Source: an uncultured Prevotellaceae bacterium (GTDB taxonomy: Bacteria; Bacteroidota; Bacteroidia; Bacteroidales; Bacteroidaceae). From it: a DNA stretch of 50,047 nucleotides. The notes below the pieces were generated by a model. That model was given only the letters and a program-made list of their open reading frames with translations, made no database searches and was not told the origin of the DNA. The position numbers were made by a program, and so were the translations under genes. This document shows, one piece after another, positions 8,228 to 17,281 of the stretch; within the stretch, counting starts at the first letter, position 1; every line of letters begins with the position of its first letter. Location of the stretch: assembly GCA_902783165.1 (NCBI GenBank), contig CACZPU010000022.1, positions 1 to 50,047 of the forward strand. The letters are read 5' to 3'.

Positions 8228-9712
8228 ATGAGCAGAAAAAAGAAACCTTTGCCACTTCTTGAGAATATTAAGATAGAATCTTGCGCAGCTGAAGGCAAGT
8301 CACTTTTTCATTGGAACGATTTGGTGGTATTCATACCCTATTGCGTTCCTGGAGATATTGTAGATGTGCAGATTAAGAGGAAGAAACATAGTTATGCTGA
8401 GGGGGAAGTAGTTAGATTTGTTCAGTATAGCGAGACACGTTCTGTACCCCGATGCCAACACTTTGGTATTTGTGGCGGATGCAAATGGCAGAACCTTCCT
8501 TACGAAGAGCAATTGAAAATGAAGCAACAACAAGTCACCGACCAGCTTTCCCGCATCGGAAAAATTCCTCTTCCCCCAACAAGAACCATACTGGGATCGG
8601 AAAAGCAATGGGCATATAGAAACAAGTTGGATTTCGGAGCATCCAATCGTCGCTACCTTACCAAAGAAGAAATCCAAAGCGGTAGCGAGTTTCAGCGAGA
8701 TGCTCTTGGCCTTCACATCACAGGTGCATTCGACAAAATACTTCCCATCACAAAGTGCCATCTCATGGACGACTTGCATAACCAAATTCGAAATGACATT
8801 TTCAGTTATGCTGTGGAACACGGTTTCAGTTTTTTTGACCTTAGAGCACAGACTGGATTCCTTCGCGATGTCATTATAAGGAATTCCAATTCGGGCGAAT
8901 GGATGGTTATCGTCATGTTCCATTATAACAGAGATGAGAATGGTGTAATCCTTGGAAGCGAAGAAGAGAAAGCAAAAAATATGCTTCAATACATTGCTGA
9001 CAAATATCATCAAATCAGTTCTTTATTGTATCTTGACAATCAGAAATGTAATGATACGATTGGCGACCAAGACATCCTCGTTTTTAAAGGCAATGACCAC
9101 ATCATCGAACAGATGGAAGACCTCAAGTTCAAGGTTGGTCCCAAGAGTTTTTACCAAACCAATACAGAGCAAGCACACATCCTTTATTCAGTGGTAAGGG
9201 ATTTCGCATTCAAGCCTATCGAAGGAGAACAAGCCTTTGAAGACAAACCTTTGGTATACGACTTATACACGGGTACGGGAACCATTGCGTGTTTTGTGTC
9301 CAAACGAGCCAAACAGGTTATTGGTATTGAATACGTCCCCGAAGCCATTCAAGACGCAAAGGTCAATGCTTCCATCAACAACATCCACAATACACTCTTT
9401 TATGCAGGTGATATGAAAGATGTGCTTACCGATGACTTTGTCAAGGAACATGGACAACCAGACATCATTATTACCGACCCTCCTCGTGCCGGCATGCACC
9501 CTGATGTTATCAACACAATCATTGAGACGGCTCCCAAACGAATTGTGTATGTTAGTTGTAATCCAGCTACACAAGCTCGCGACCTACAATTGCTTGGCAA
9601 TCATTATCAAGTTTTGGAGGTACAACCCGTAGATATGTTCCCACATACACCACATGTCGAGAACGTGGTGCTACTGAAGAAGATTACAAAAACGGAGGTA
9701 ACTGAACAATAA
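8228..9712 (+). CDS. rlmD: 23S rRNA (uracil-5-)-methyltransferase, RlmD/RumA type
   Basis: It transfers a methyl group from S-adenosylmethionine to C5 of a uracil in 23S rRNA. The 494-residue protein has an N-terminal TRAM-like RNA-binding part and an iron-sulphur cluster site CQHFGICGGC (C76, C82, C85, with a further cysteine in ITKCHLM). The SAM loop is LYTGTGTIACF, followed by DPPRAGMHPDV and the catalytic cysteine in YVSCNPATQARD. The longest frame begins at 8165 inside dedA; the ATG at 8228 (MSRKKKPLPL) is chosen because the upstream part is dedA in another frame. The exact target base (U1939 or U747, or both) and hence the symbol are by family resemblance only. Confidence 0.9.
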   Translation: MSRKKKPLPLLENIKIESCAAEGKSLFHWNDLVVFIPYCVPGDIVDVQIKRKKHSYAEGEVVRFVQYSETRSVPRCQHFGICGGCKWQNLPYEEQLKMKQQQVTDQLSRIGKIPLPPTRTILGSEKQWAYRNKLDFGASNRRYLTKEEIQSGSEFQRDALGLHITGAFDKILPITKCHLMDDLHNQIRNDIFSYAVEHGFSFFDLRAQTGFLRDVIIRNSNSGEWMVIVMFHYNRDENGVILGSEEEKAKNMLQYIADKYHQISSLLYLDNQKCNDTIGDQDILVFKGNDHIIEQMEDLKFKVGPKSFYQTNTEQAHILYSVVRDFAFKPIEGEQAFEDKPLVYDLYTGTGTIACFVSKRAKQVIGIEYVPEAIQDAKVNASINNIHNTLFYAGDMKDVLTDDFVKEHGQPDIIITDPPRAGMHPDVINTIIETAPKRIVYVSCNPATQARDLQLLGNHYQVLEVQPVDMFPHTPHVENVVLLKKITKTEVTEQ

Positions 9713-9719
9713 CAAGCCT

Positions 9720-10295
9720 TTAAATGTCCGAGTCGGCATCTTGAGGTTCTTCCGAATCAAGATGCGAATCGCGTGCAATGCTCACATTGCCCATTCGGCT
9801 GATGGTGATGAGTAAAGGAATATATTCGTCGCTCAGTATGTCTGGCGAGCCGACACTTGCACCTAAAATGAGATTATCACCTTCCGCCTTGTCCAAGACA
9901 ACACCTAGGAGAACACCGTGATTACGGGTATTGTCATCGATATAGTCTTTAAATGCAGCTTTCGAGAACAAACGATTGAAGAACTCTGTTCCATCAGGAC
10001 GAATGACTTTCACACGTATCATATTGTCGAAATACTTCATTCCCTGGTCATCTTTTACCATTGGAAGACTATCTGCAACTGACCTAATTACCTCCACTTT
10101 ATACGTTTTGCCCAACCATTCAACATTGTCGGAATGAGTATACTCACTCATTCTGACAGGAGCAGAAGGTTTTACCACCTCAGGCTTTGGAGCGATAATC
10201 ACATTGGAAGATTTCTTTCTTCCACACGAAGAGGCAATGGCCACTATTATTGTCAACAATAATGAAAACGCGATGACATTTTTCAAATAATTCAT
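9720..10295 (-). CDS. DUF4738-type lipoprotein
   Basis: The 191-residue protein has a lipoprotein signal ending in AIASSC, so it is expected to be lipid-anchored. The mature part is soluble and acidic near the end, with the segments WLGKTYKVEVIRSVADSLP and NHGVLLGVVLDKAEGDNLIL. It resembles the DUF4738 family of Bacteroidetes, which has no known function; this match is from memory. An ATG eight codons further upstream lies inside a TAATTTTG box, so the start at 10295 is preferred. It ends 7 nt from the end of rlmD, convergent, with no visible terminator between them. Confidence 0.8.
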   Translation of the reverse strand: MNYLKNVIAFSLLLTIIVAIASSCGRKKSSNVIIAPKPEVVKPSAPVRMSEYTHSDNVEWLGKTYKVEVIRSVADSLPMVKDDQGMKYFDNMIRVKVIRPDGTEFFNRLFSKAAFKDYIDDNTRNHGVLLGVVLDKAEGDNLILGASVGSPDILSDEYIPLLITISRMGNVSIARDSHLDSEEPQDADSDI

Positions 10296-10316
10296 CCTAC
10301 TTCTTTTTTTATTGCA

Positions 10317-10324
10317 CAAAATTA
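10317..10324 (-). promoter_or_regulatory. Promoter -7 box for the DUF4738 lipoprotein
   Basis: The minus-strand sequence TAATTTTG matches TAnnTTTG and lies 21 nt before the chosen ATG. It overlaps the alternative upstream ATG, which argues against that start. Confidence 0.55.
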
Positions 10325-10408
10325 ATCATTTTTAGTCGATTTCGTATTACCTAGCCAAAGAAAAATCAAAAAAAAACACATTTATAAACAAAATGACTTT
10401 TTTTTTGC

Positions 10409-10416
10409 TATCTTTG
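10409..10416 (+). promoter_or_regulatory. Promoter -7 box for the DUF4230-AgcS operon
   Basis: TATCTTTG matches TAnnTTTG and is followed 20 nt later by the first ATG. It faces the DUF4738 promoter across about 85 bp of A/T-rich DNA. Confidence 0.7.
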
Positions 10417-10436
10417 TAGACAAAATACAAATCATT

Positions 10437-11168
10437 ATGATGAATAGTTTACCTCAAAATAGCTTGAAGAAGAATAAGCTCTATGGGCTGAGGATTTCTG
10501 TTTATGTGTTTCTTCTTTTCTTCCTTTTCTCCCCTATCCTGCTCCTTTCGTGTACGAATGAATCACCGAAGGAAAACCAAGCAGAACCAATTGACACCAT
10601 CCCCATGATGGTAATGCAAATACAAAAATGTGCTAAACTGTATACAGCAGAGTATCATGTGCACAAAATTGTCACCCACGATGATCAAATGAAATTGAAG
10701 GGCAGCATTTTTGCACAAGATTTCAACATCACTCTCCCTATAGGAAACCGAAAGATTGCCATTCCAATGGATGCCACATTAAAGGCGTACGTCGACTTTG
10801 CCAACTTCTCTGAAAAGAACATCCAACGGAAAGGACAGAGAATCGAGATTATACTGCCAGACCCAAAAGTGGAGTTGACCAGTAGCAAAATAAACCATTC
10901 TGAGATCAAGAAACAAGTATCAATACTTCGTTCGAACTTCAGCGATGAGGAGATGGCCAATTACGAAAACCAGGGACGAGCTGCCATCGTTAACGACATC
11001 CCTAAGATGGGCATCATCGCCATGGCACAAGAGAGTGCCGCCAATACCATCATCCCTCTTATTGTATCGTTAGGCTACTCAGAAAATAATATTACAGTAA
11101 CTTTCAGGAAACAATATACACTCGACGATATACGAACATTGTTTGACGCAAAATCCATTGCAAAATGA
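10437..11168 (+). CDS. DUF4230 family lipoprotein
   Basis: The 243-residue protein has an unusually long N-terminal stretch before a lipobox in LLLSCTNES (cysteine about residue 35), so it is probably a lipoprotein. The rest resembles DUF4230: LYTAEYHVHKIV, then a beta-rich core with AYVDFANFSEKNIQ and IEIILPDPKVELTSSKI. DUF4230 proteins are common in bacteria and have no assigned activity. The next gene, also DUF4230, overlaps it by 4 nt (ATGA), so the two are translationally coupled and may form a hetero-complex. Two adjacent ATG codons exist (10437, 10440). Confidence 0.85.
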   Translation: MMNSLPQNSLKKNKLYGLRISVYVFLLFFLFSPILLLSCTNESPKENQAEPIDTIPMMVMQIQKCAKLYTAEYHVHKIVTHDDQMKLKGSIFAQDFNITLPIGNRKIAIPMDATLKAYVDFANFSEKNIQRKGQRIEIILPDPKVELTSSKINHSEIKKQVSILRSNFSDEEMANYENQGRAAIVNDIPKMGIIAMAQESAANTIIPLIVSLGYSENNITVTFRKQYTLDDIRTLFDAKSIAK

Positions 11169-11869
11169 CAAAGAAAAAAACTACAAGGAAGTCTCATCAG
11201 AGGAAACCTGTCGAACAACAGCAGAGTGGCATCGATGTAATAATGTCAGCCATTTTACAGGCAGTTGGCAAATTGGGCAAATGGACATTCATTACCATTT
11301 TGGCCATTTGTCTGCTTATTGCTGTCGTCGGCTATATCACCATGCAAAAGATAACAGACAACAACGCAAACATTGAAATTGACCAACGTATCGGCATCAC
11401 ACCCACACAGATAGAATCAATGAAAGCTATTGGCCAATGGGAATTCCTTTCTATAGCAGATGAGGAATTAATAGACACAGTGCGCAATGGCTTCTTTAAA
11501 GACGATGAGCTCATCCGTATATATTATGGTACACTTCGTTTAGGAGTCGACATGAAGGATGTGGAAGAGAACTGGATAACAACCGATAAGGACACAATAG
11601 ACGTGCTTCTGCCCAACATCAAGTTACTAGACAACAATTTCATTGACGAAGCACGCACTAAATCCTTTTTCGAATCTGGGAAATGGAGCGACCTAGACAG
11701 AGAGAAGATGTATCAAATGGCATACAAACGAATGAAACAACGCTGTCTCACCAAAGAGAACATTGCTAGTGCTGAACAGAATGCTGTAAAACAGTTCTAT
11801 CAACTGATGCGTTCGATGGGATTTTCTAATGTTAGAGTAAGAATGAAAGACGTTTCCCAAGATGAATAG
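11165..11869 (+). CDS. DUF4230 family membrane-anchored protein
   Basis: The 234-residue protein has a basic cytoplasmic N-terminus (MTKKKTTRKSHQRKP), one membrane helix near residues 42-60 (TFITILAICLLIAVVGYITM) and a periplasmic C-terminal part. That part resembles its neighbour's fold, including EENWITTDKDTIDVLLPNIK and a final helix with AVKQFYQLMRSMGFSNV. It appears to be a diverged paralogue of the preceding lipoprotein, anchored by a helix instead of a lipid. It overlaps both neighbours (4 nt upstream, 8 nt with agcS), suggesting that all three products are made together. Confidence 0.82.
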   Translation: MTKKKTTRKSHQRKPVEQQQSGIDVIMSAILQAVGKLGKWTFITILAICLLIAVVGYITMQKITDNNANIEIDQRIGITPTQIESMKAIGQWEFLSIADEELIDTVRNGFFKDDELIRIYYGTLRLGVDMKDVEENWITTDKDTIDVLLPNIKLLDNNFIDEARTKSFFESGKWSDLDREKMYQMAYKRMKQRCLTKENIASAEQNAVKQFYQLMRSMGFSNVRVRMKDVSQDE

Positions 11870-13220
11870 TATTACCGAATTTCTTTCTGATGTCAGTTCA
11901 CTTCTATGGGGCTGGCCAATGATTATTCTATTGTTAGGGACACATATCTTCCTAACCATCCGACTTCGTTTTCCACAAAGATTCCTCCTCAAAGCCATAA
12001 AACTAAGCATAAGCAAGGACAAGAACGCCCATGGTGAAGTGTCACAGTTTGGTGCATTGGCCACCGCCTTGGCTGCCACCATTGGAACTGGCAATATTAT
12101 TGGTGTTGCAACAGCTGTGTCGCTGGGTGGACCAGGAGCGGTGTTATGGTGCTGGCTCACAGGCCTTTTCGGTATCTCTACCAAATATGCTGAGGGTCTG
12201 CTTGCCGTAAAATATCGCATTAAGGCAGAAAACGGAAGAGTATTGGGCGGTCCCATGTATGCCTTAGAACGTGGCCTTGGTTGGAAATGGATGGCTGTCT
12301 TATTTGCTGTCTTCACCGCCATAGCTTCATTTGGAATAGGCAATACCGTGCAAGCCAATGCCATTGCCACCCTAACATCCGAAACCTACCACATCTCTCC
12401 CTACATTACTGGCGTTGTCATTATGCTGATGGCTGGCGCGGTGGTGCTTGGTGGAATCAAAAGCATTGCCAAAGTCTGTACAATGCTCGTTCCTTTTATG
12501 GCAGTATTTTATGTCATTGGCTGTATCGTCATTCTATTTTTGAATGGCAGTTATGTATGGCCGGCATTAAAACTGATATGCGAAGCGGCGTTCTCACCCG
12601 AAGCTGCCGGAGGTGGATTTGTTGGTAGCACGGTCATGATGGCAGCACGTTTTGGTATTGCACGCGGACTGTTCTCCAACGAATCGGGAATGGGCAGCGC
12701 GCCTATTGTAGCATCTGCAGCCCAGACACGCAATCCCGTACGACAGGCACTGGTTTCAAGCAGTGGCACCTTTTGGGACACTGTTGTCATTTGCGCCCTC
12801 ACCGGATTGGTTATAGTAAGTAGTGTTCTCGCTTATCCAGACATCACTTACGACAATGGGGCGACTCTTACCAAAATGGCATTCAGCAAAATACCCTACA
12901 TTGGAGCACCACTGCTTACATTCGGACTCCTCACATTTGCATTCTCAACCATATTAGGATGGGAACTATATGGAGAAAGAGCTGTTGAATACTTGAACAG
13001 TCGCATGCGTTTACCCTATCGCATGTTATACATCGTTGCATTATTTATTGGTTCGGTGATGAATCTTGGAATGGTATGGAATCTAGCGGACTGCATGAAT
13101 GCACTGATGGCCATTCCTAATCTTATAGCTCTTCTCTTCTTGAGTGGAGTCCTTGTCAACGAAACTCGCAAGTACCTGTGGAACAATCAAATAGAGAAAG
13201 ACATGGAAGAATTACAATAA
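11862..13220 (+). CDS. AgcS/DAACS sodium:alanine symporter
   Basis: This inner-membrane transporter imports alanine or glycine with sodium. The 452-residue protein has about ten to eleven hydrophobic segments. Family signatures are the ATIGTGNIIGVATAVSLGGP loop near residues 68-87, the segment FGISTKYAEGLLAVKYR and the FSNESGMGSAPIVASAA motif near 273-289. Length is normal. Its start overlaps the second DUF4230 gene by 8 nt. Substrate preference cannot be read from the sequence. Confidence 0.93.
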   Translation: MNSITEFLSDVSSLLWGWPMIILLLGTHIFLTIRLRFPQRFLLKAIKLSISKDKNAHGEVSQFGALATALAATIGTGNIIGVATAVSLGGPGAVLWCWLTGLFGISTKYAEGLLAVKYRIKAENGRVLGGPMYALERGLGWKWMAVLFAVFTAIASFGIGNTVQANAIATLTSETYHISPYITGVVIMLMAGAVVLGGIKSIAKVCTMLVPFMAVFYVIGCIVILFLNGSYVWPALKLICEAAFSPEAAGGGFVGSTVMMAARFGIARGLFSNESGMGSAPIVASAAQTRNPVRQALVSSSGTFWDTVVICALTGLVIVSSVLAYPDITYDNGATLTKMAFSKIPYIGAPLLTFGLLTFAFSTILGWELYGERAVEYLNSRMRLPYRMLYIVALFIGSVMNLGMVWNLADCMNALMAIPNLIALLFLSGVLVNETRKYLWNNQIEKDMEELQ

Positions 13221-13270
13221 GAGGTTATTTATCTATAGTATTATCAAATGATAACAACAGAAAAGGAAGT

Positions 13271-13663
13271 ATGATGAAAAAAACACTTTATATTACATTG
13301 TTTGCAACAGCAATTTCTATTGTTTCTTGTCACGAGAACATAGAGGAAAAGGTGGCAAGAGAATGCAAAGAGTACACCGAGAAATACTGCCCCGCCCCCA
13401 TTTCAAATGAGGTAATCAACGACAGCATGGTATACGAGGCAGGAACTCGAACCGTTCACTACTATTATTCTTTAAGAGGTGTTGCCGACACAGCGGCAAT
13501 CGACCCGAAACAGGCACGAGAGGAAATGCTCGAAGCAGTGAGGAATGCAACAAATTTGAAATCATACAAAGAGGCAGGCTTCAACCTCCAATACACCTAC
13601 TACTCCACCAAGCATCCAGGAAAGAAGATGTTCGACTTGCTTTTCACCCCCAAGGACTATTAG
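13271..13663 (+). CDS. Small lipoprotein of unknown function
   Basis: The 130-residue protein has a signal MKKTLYITLFATAISIVSC, with a lipobox cysteine at about residue 20. The mature part is soluble and mostly helical and beta mixed, with TRTVHYYYSLRGVADTAAID in the centre. I do not recognise the family. The frame is open from 13178 inside agcS, but ATG codons at 13271 and 13274 are preceded by AAAGGAAG and begin the signal peptide. It is 50 nt behind agcS and possibly on the same transcript. It ends 15 nt from the convergent TSCPD gene. Confidence 0.8.
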   Translation: MMKKTLYITLFATAISIVSCHENIEEKVARECKEYTEKYCPAPISNEVINDSMVYEAGTRTVHYYYSLRGVADTAAIDPKQAREEMLEAVRNATNLKSYKEAGFNLQYTYYSTKHPGKKMFDLLFTPKDY

Positions 13664-13678
13664 GCAAGTCGACTTTTC

Positions 13679-13948
13679 CTATCCTTCCACTGGAGCCATT
13701 TTCAACTTCTCCAATGCTCTTGCCAGCTGGTCGGGACAACTTGTTCGCTTTGTTCCGCACCTGATGCCGTCAATCTTAGCTATCACGTCATCTATTTTCA
13801 TGCCGCGAATCAGTTGGCATATGCCTTGAAGGTTGCCGTTACAACCACCGATGAAGAACACTTGTTGAATAACATCATTCTCATCGGCAGTCACATCTAT
13901 CAACTGTGAACATGTTCCCTGAGGCTGATATTGTATATGTTTTGTCAT
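13679..13948 (-). CDS. TSCPD domain protein (TIGR03905 type)
   Basis: The 89-residue cytoplasmic protein ends with the family signature KRTSCPDQLARAL and has further cysteines in GTCSQL, GGCNGNLQG and GIRCG. The domain also occurs at the end of some ribonucleotide reductases, where it is thought to bind metal; the free-standing form has no proven role. It lies 39 nt after yebC on the same strand. A terminator overlaps the end of yebC and I see no TAnnTTTG promoter in between, so its transcription probably relies on read-through. Confidence 0.87.
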   Translation of the reverse strand: MTKHIQYQPQGTCSQLIDVTADENDVIQQVFFIGGCNGNLQGICQLIRGMKIDDVIAKIDGIRCGTKRTSCPDQLARALEKLKMAPVEG

Positions 13949-13970
13949 CTTTTCAATTCTTTATATGAAT

Positions 13971-14003
13971 AAAAAAAGAAGCCTGGGTTATTCCTCAGGC
14001 TTC
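13971..14003 (-). terminator. Intrinsic terminator overlapping the end of yebC
   Basis: On the minus strand, GAAGCCTG and CAGGCTTC form an 8-bp stem around a 10-base loop, followed at once by seven T residues. The yebC stop codon lies in the loop, so translating ribosomes would cover the hairpin until they terminate. Confidence 0.85.
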
Positions 14004-14716
14004 ATATTGGTGTAGACTGTCTGTACATCGTCGAAATCTTCAAGCCGTTCAACCATCTTGTCGATAGTCTCACGCTGTTCTGGCGTAACCTCTTTCAAGT
14101 CGTTTGGAATACGAGTGAATTCCGCTCCAGTCACCTCAAACCCATTCTCTTCCAAGTGTTTCTGAATGGCACTGAAACTTTGTGGGTCACCGTAGATGGT
14201 GATGCTGTTCTCCTCTTCATCCTCATCAAACTCATCTTCTACTCCGTAGTCAATCAAGTCAAGAATCATCTCGTCCATATCCAGGCCGTCCTTCTTCTTG
14301 AATGTGAATACTGCTTTGTGGTCGAAGAGGAAAGCAAGGCTTCCTTGTGTTCCCAGATTACCGTTGAACTTGTTGAAAACCGAGCGAACATCTCCAACAG
14401 TACGTGTTGTGTTGTCTGTAAGAGTTTCCACGAAGATGGCGATGCCATGAGGTCCATATCCCTCATAGTTCACTTCCTTGTAATCGCTCTGGTCTTTACC
14501 CATAGCATTTTTGATGGCACGCTCAATGTTGTCCTTCGGCATGTTTTCGCGTTTTGCATTGGCAATGATAGCACGCAATGCAGGATTCATGTCTGGATCG
14601 GGACCGCCCGCCTTTACGGCAATAGCAATCTGCTTACCTATTTTGGTAAACGTCTTAGCCATGTGTCCCCATCTCTTTAGCTTTGCAGCCTTACGATATT
14701 CAAATGCTCTTCCCAT
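13988..14716 (-). CDS. yebC: YebC/PmpR family protein
   Basis: The 242-residue length is typical. The N-terminus MGRAFEYRKAAKLKRWGHMA and the segments KTFTKIGKQI, GGPDPDMNPALR and YEGYGPHGIAIFVE are YebC hallmarks. The family was described as DNA-binding regulators and more recently linked to relief of ribosome stalling on difficult peptides. The sequence does not decide between these roles here. It is 38 nt downstream of pheT with no promoter box between, so it is probably cotranscribed with pheT. Confidence 0.95.
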   Translation of the reverse strand: MGRAFEYRKAAKLKRWGHMAKTFTKIGKQIAIAVKAGGPDPDMNPALRAIIANAKRENMPKDNIERAIKNAMGKDQSDYKEVNYEGYGPHGIAIFVETLTDNTTRTVGDVRSVFNKFNGNLGTQGSLAFLFDHKAVFTFKKKDGLDMDEMILDLIDYGVEDEFDEDEEENSITIYGDPQSFSAIQKHLEENGFEVTGAEFTRIPNDLKEVTPEQRETIDKMVERLEDFDDVQTVYTNMKPEE

Positions 14717-14754
14717 TTTATGAATTGTTATTTTTGATTATTGTAATTTTATTT

Positions 14755-17217
14755 TTATCGCAGTTCAGCATTCAACTGCTTCTTCAAATTGGCTATCAAC
14801 TTCTGCATAATAGCATCAATTTGCTTGTCGTTCAACGTCTTCTGCTCATCCTGCAGAATAAAGTTCACAGCGTAGCTCTTCTTTCCTGCCGGAAGGTTCT
14901 TGCCTTCGTATACATCAAAGAGTTCCACCTTCTTCAGCAGTTTGTGCTCACTCTGATATGCAATCTGCTCAATGGTCGAGAACTCCACAGACTTGTCAAT
15001 GAGCAAAGCTAAGTCGCGACTCACTGCGGGATATTTGCTTATTTCTTGGTATTCCACCTTGTTCTTGCGAACAGCCTTCATCAACGCAGTCCAATTCAAG
15101 TCAGCAAAATACACATCGTTATCGATTCCTGCCTGTTTCAGCAGTTTCTGGTTGACAACACCTAGTTCGCCAAGCAGTTTGCCACCACGATTTTCGATGG
15201 CCAACGCCTTTGAGAATATATTGTTTTCGCTATTCTTGAAAACAATGCTGCCAAACGACAGTCCAATTCTTCGAAGGGCGTTCACCACATATGCTTTTAA
15301 CTCATAGAATGAACTTTGCTCTTCGGCATGTGCCCACGAACCAGTTACTCTTTTTCCTGTCAGCCACATACCCAGATGATACTCTTCCTTGTATGCATTC
15401 ATCGGGTTTTCTGTATCTGCTTTTTCTGGGAAATGGCAATATACATTTCCAAATTCAAAGAATCTCAGGTTGGGATTCTTGCGGTTAGCATTATGGGCAA
15501 TGCTCTCCAAACCACCAAAGAGTAAAGTCTCACGCATCACATTCAAGTCTGAACTGAGTGGATTCATGATACGCACCAAATTCTCCTCTTTGTAGCTGTT
15601 CAAGCCCTGATAGTAAGCGCCTTTGGTGAGCGAGTTGTTCAGAATCTCATTGAAGCCACAACCAACAAGTTGTTCGCCAACCAGATTTTCCAGCTGGTGC
15701 TTCACATCCTCGTCGCCCTTAATCACGAGCGATGATTTCAACTGTGTGGGGATTTCCACATTATTATATCCATAGATGCGAAGAATATCTTCAACCACAT
15801 CGCAGGGACGCTGCACATCCACACGATATGCCGGTACAATCAACTTCACACCATCGGCATTCTCTTCCACAATCTTCATCTCGAGCGATGTGACAATGCT
15901 CTTGATAGTCTCAACTGGAATTTCCTTGCCTATCAGTTGATGAACATAGTCGTACTTCAACTCCACTGTGAAATCAGGGAGAGGATCAGGATAAACATCC
16001 ATAATCTGCATGCTTACCTTACCGCCAGCCAATTCCTTACACAAAATGGCTGCTTGCTTCAAGGCATAAATCACGCCATTGGGGTCTACACCACGCTCGA
16101 AACGGAAACTGGCATCGGTGCTCAAGCCATGGCGGCGAGCACTCTTGCGAATCCATGTCGGATGGAAATAGGCACTCTCCAGCACCACGTCCTTAGTGGT
16201 CTCATAGGTTCCACTACCTTTTCCGCCGAAAACACCTGCTATACACATGGGGTCTTCAGCATTGCAAATGGCAAGGTCGCGGTCGCTAAGTTTATGCTCC
16301 ACGCCATCCAATGTTATAAACGGCGTACCTTCGGGCATGGTCTTCACCACAATCTTATGGCCTTTCACCATATCAGCGTCGAACGTGTGGAGAGGTTGTC
16401 CATAGGCCATCATCACATAGTTGGTGATGTCAACAATATTATTAATTGGACGTAGACCAACAGCATTGAGCCTGTTCTTCAACCATTCCGGACTCTCTTT
16501 CACTACACAGCCGGTAACACTCACGCATGCATAGCGCTTACATGCCTCTTGGTTTTCTATCACCACATCAATGTTCAAATCCTCGTTGTCTACGGCGAAA
16601 GCGTCGCACGAAGGACGGTGTAGGCTGGTTTCATATCCGTTCTGCTTCAGCCATGCATACAAGTCGCGAGCCACTCCCCAATGTGAAAGGGCATCAGCAC
16701 GGTTGGCTGTAATGTCCACCTCAATGAGCCAGTCGCTCTCCAAGTGGTAATATTCCGCTGCAGGCATACCGACAGGTGCATCCTCTGGCAATACGATGAT
16801 ACCATCGTGACTGTTGCCGATGCCTATTTCGTCCTCGGCACAAATCATTCCGCAACTGTCCACACCACGAAGTTTCGATTTCTTGATGACAAATTCCTTG
16901 TCACCATCATACAGCACGCAACCCAAATCGGCAACAATCACCTTTTGTCCAGCAGCCACATTGGGGGCACCGCAAACAATCTGCGACACTTCATCCCTTC
17001 CAAGGTCAACGGTTGTCACATGTAGGTGATCCGAATTGGGATGCATCTCACAAGTTACCACTTTACCGACATAAAGTCCCTTCAGTCCGCCTCGAATGCT
17101 CTGCACTTCTTCCAAGGCATCCACTTCCAGTCCTTCGGAAGTAAGAGCGTCACACACCTCCTGCGGAGTGAGGCTGAAGTCCACATATTCTTTAAGCCAT
17201 TTATAAGATATATTCAT
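14755..17217 (-). CDS. pheT: Phenylalanyl-tRNA synthetase beta chain
   Basis: It is one half of the (alpha-beta)2 enzyme that charges tRNA-Phe. The 820-residue protein begins MNISYKWLKEYVDFSLTP. An EMAP-type tRNA-binding domain follows (about residues 40-155), then B3/4 and B5 regions and a C-terminal anticodon-binding domain with SKYPAVSRDLALLID. The longest frame starts at 17301, but that runs through a terminator and promoter; the ATG at 17217 gives the family N-terminus. The alpha-chain gene pheS is not in the window. It heads a transcript that includes yebC. Confidence 0.97.
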   Translation of the reverse strand: MNISYKWLKEYVDFSLTPQEVCDALTSEGLEVDALEEVQSIRGGLKGLYVGKVVTCEMHPNSDHLHVTTVDLGRDEVSQIVCGAPNVAAGQKVIVADLGCVLYDGDKEFVIKKSKLRGVDSCGMICAEDEIGIGNSHDGIIVLPEDAPVGMPAAEYYHLESDWLIEVDITANRADALSHWGVARDLYAWLKQNGYETSLHRPSCDAFAVDNEDLNIDVVIENQEACKRYACVSVTGCVVKESPEWLKNRLNAVGLRPINNIVDITNYVMMAYGQPLHTFDADMVKGHKIVVKTMPEGTPFITLDGVEHKLSDRDLAICNAEDPMCIAGVFGGKGSGTYETTKDVVLESAYFHPTWIRKSARRHGLSTDASFRFERGVDPNGVIYALKQAAILCKELAGGKVSMQIMDVYPDPLPDFTVELKYDYVHQLIGKEIPVETIKSIVTSLEMKIVEENADGVKLIVPAYRVDVQRPCDVVEDILRIYGYNNVEIPTQLKSSLVIKGDEDVKHQLENLVGEQLVGCGFNEILNNSLTKGAYYQGLNSYKEENLVRIMNPLSSDLNVMRETLLFGGLESIAHNANRKNPNLRFFEFGNVYCHFPEKADTENPMNAYKEEYHLGMWLTGKRVTGSWAHAEEQSSFYELKAYVVNALRRIGLSFGSIVFKNSENNIFSKALAIENRGGKLLGELGVVNQKLLKQAGIDNDVYFADLNWTALMKAVRKNKVEYQEISKYPAVSRDLALLIDKSVEFSTIEQIAYQSEHKLLKKVELFDVYEGKNLPAGKKSYAVNFILQDEQKTLNDKQIDAIMQKLIANLKKQLNAELR

Positions 17218-17249
17218 TGCAATGTAAATTTTGTCTTTAAAAACGGTTG

Positions 17250-17281
17250 CAAAATTACAAAAAAAACAGCACCCGTACAAG
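17250..17281 (-). promoter_or_regulatory. Promoter for pheT
   Basis: On the minus strand CTTG (17278-17281) is followed after 20 nt by TAATTTTG (17250-17257), a near-complete Bacteroidetes promoter ending 32 nt before the ATG. Its upstream box lies in the loop of the neighbouring terminator hairpin. Confidence 0.7.

Noticed and set aside
8300-9013. A 237-codon open frame antisense to rlmD
   Set aside because: It lies wholly inside a clear rlmD gene on the other strand, has no family features, and its composition follows from rlmD codon usage.
14156-14680. A 174-codon frame antisense to yebC
   Set aside because: Shadow of a well-conserved gene; no motif or start context.
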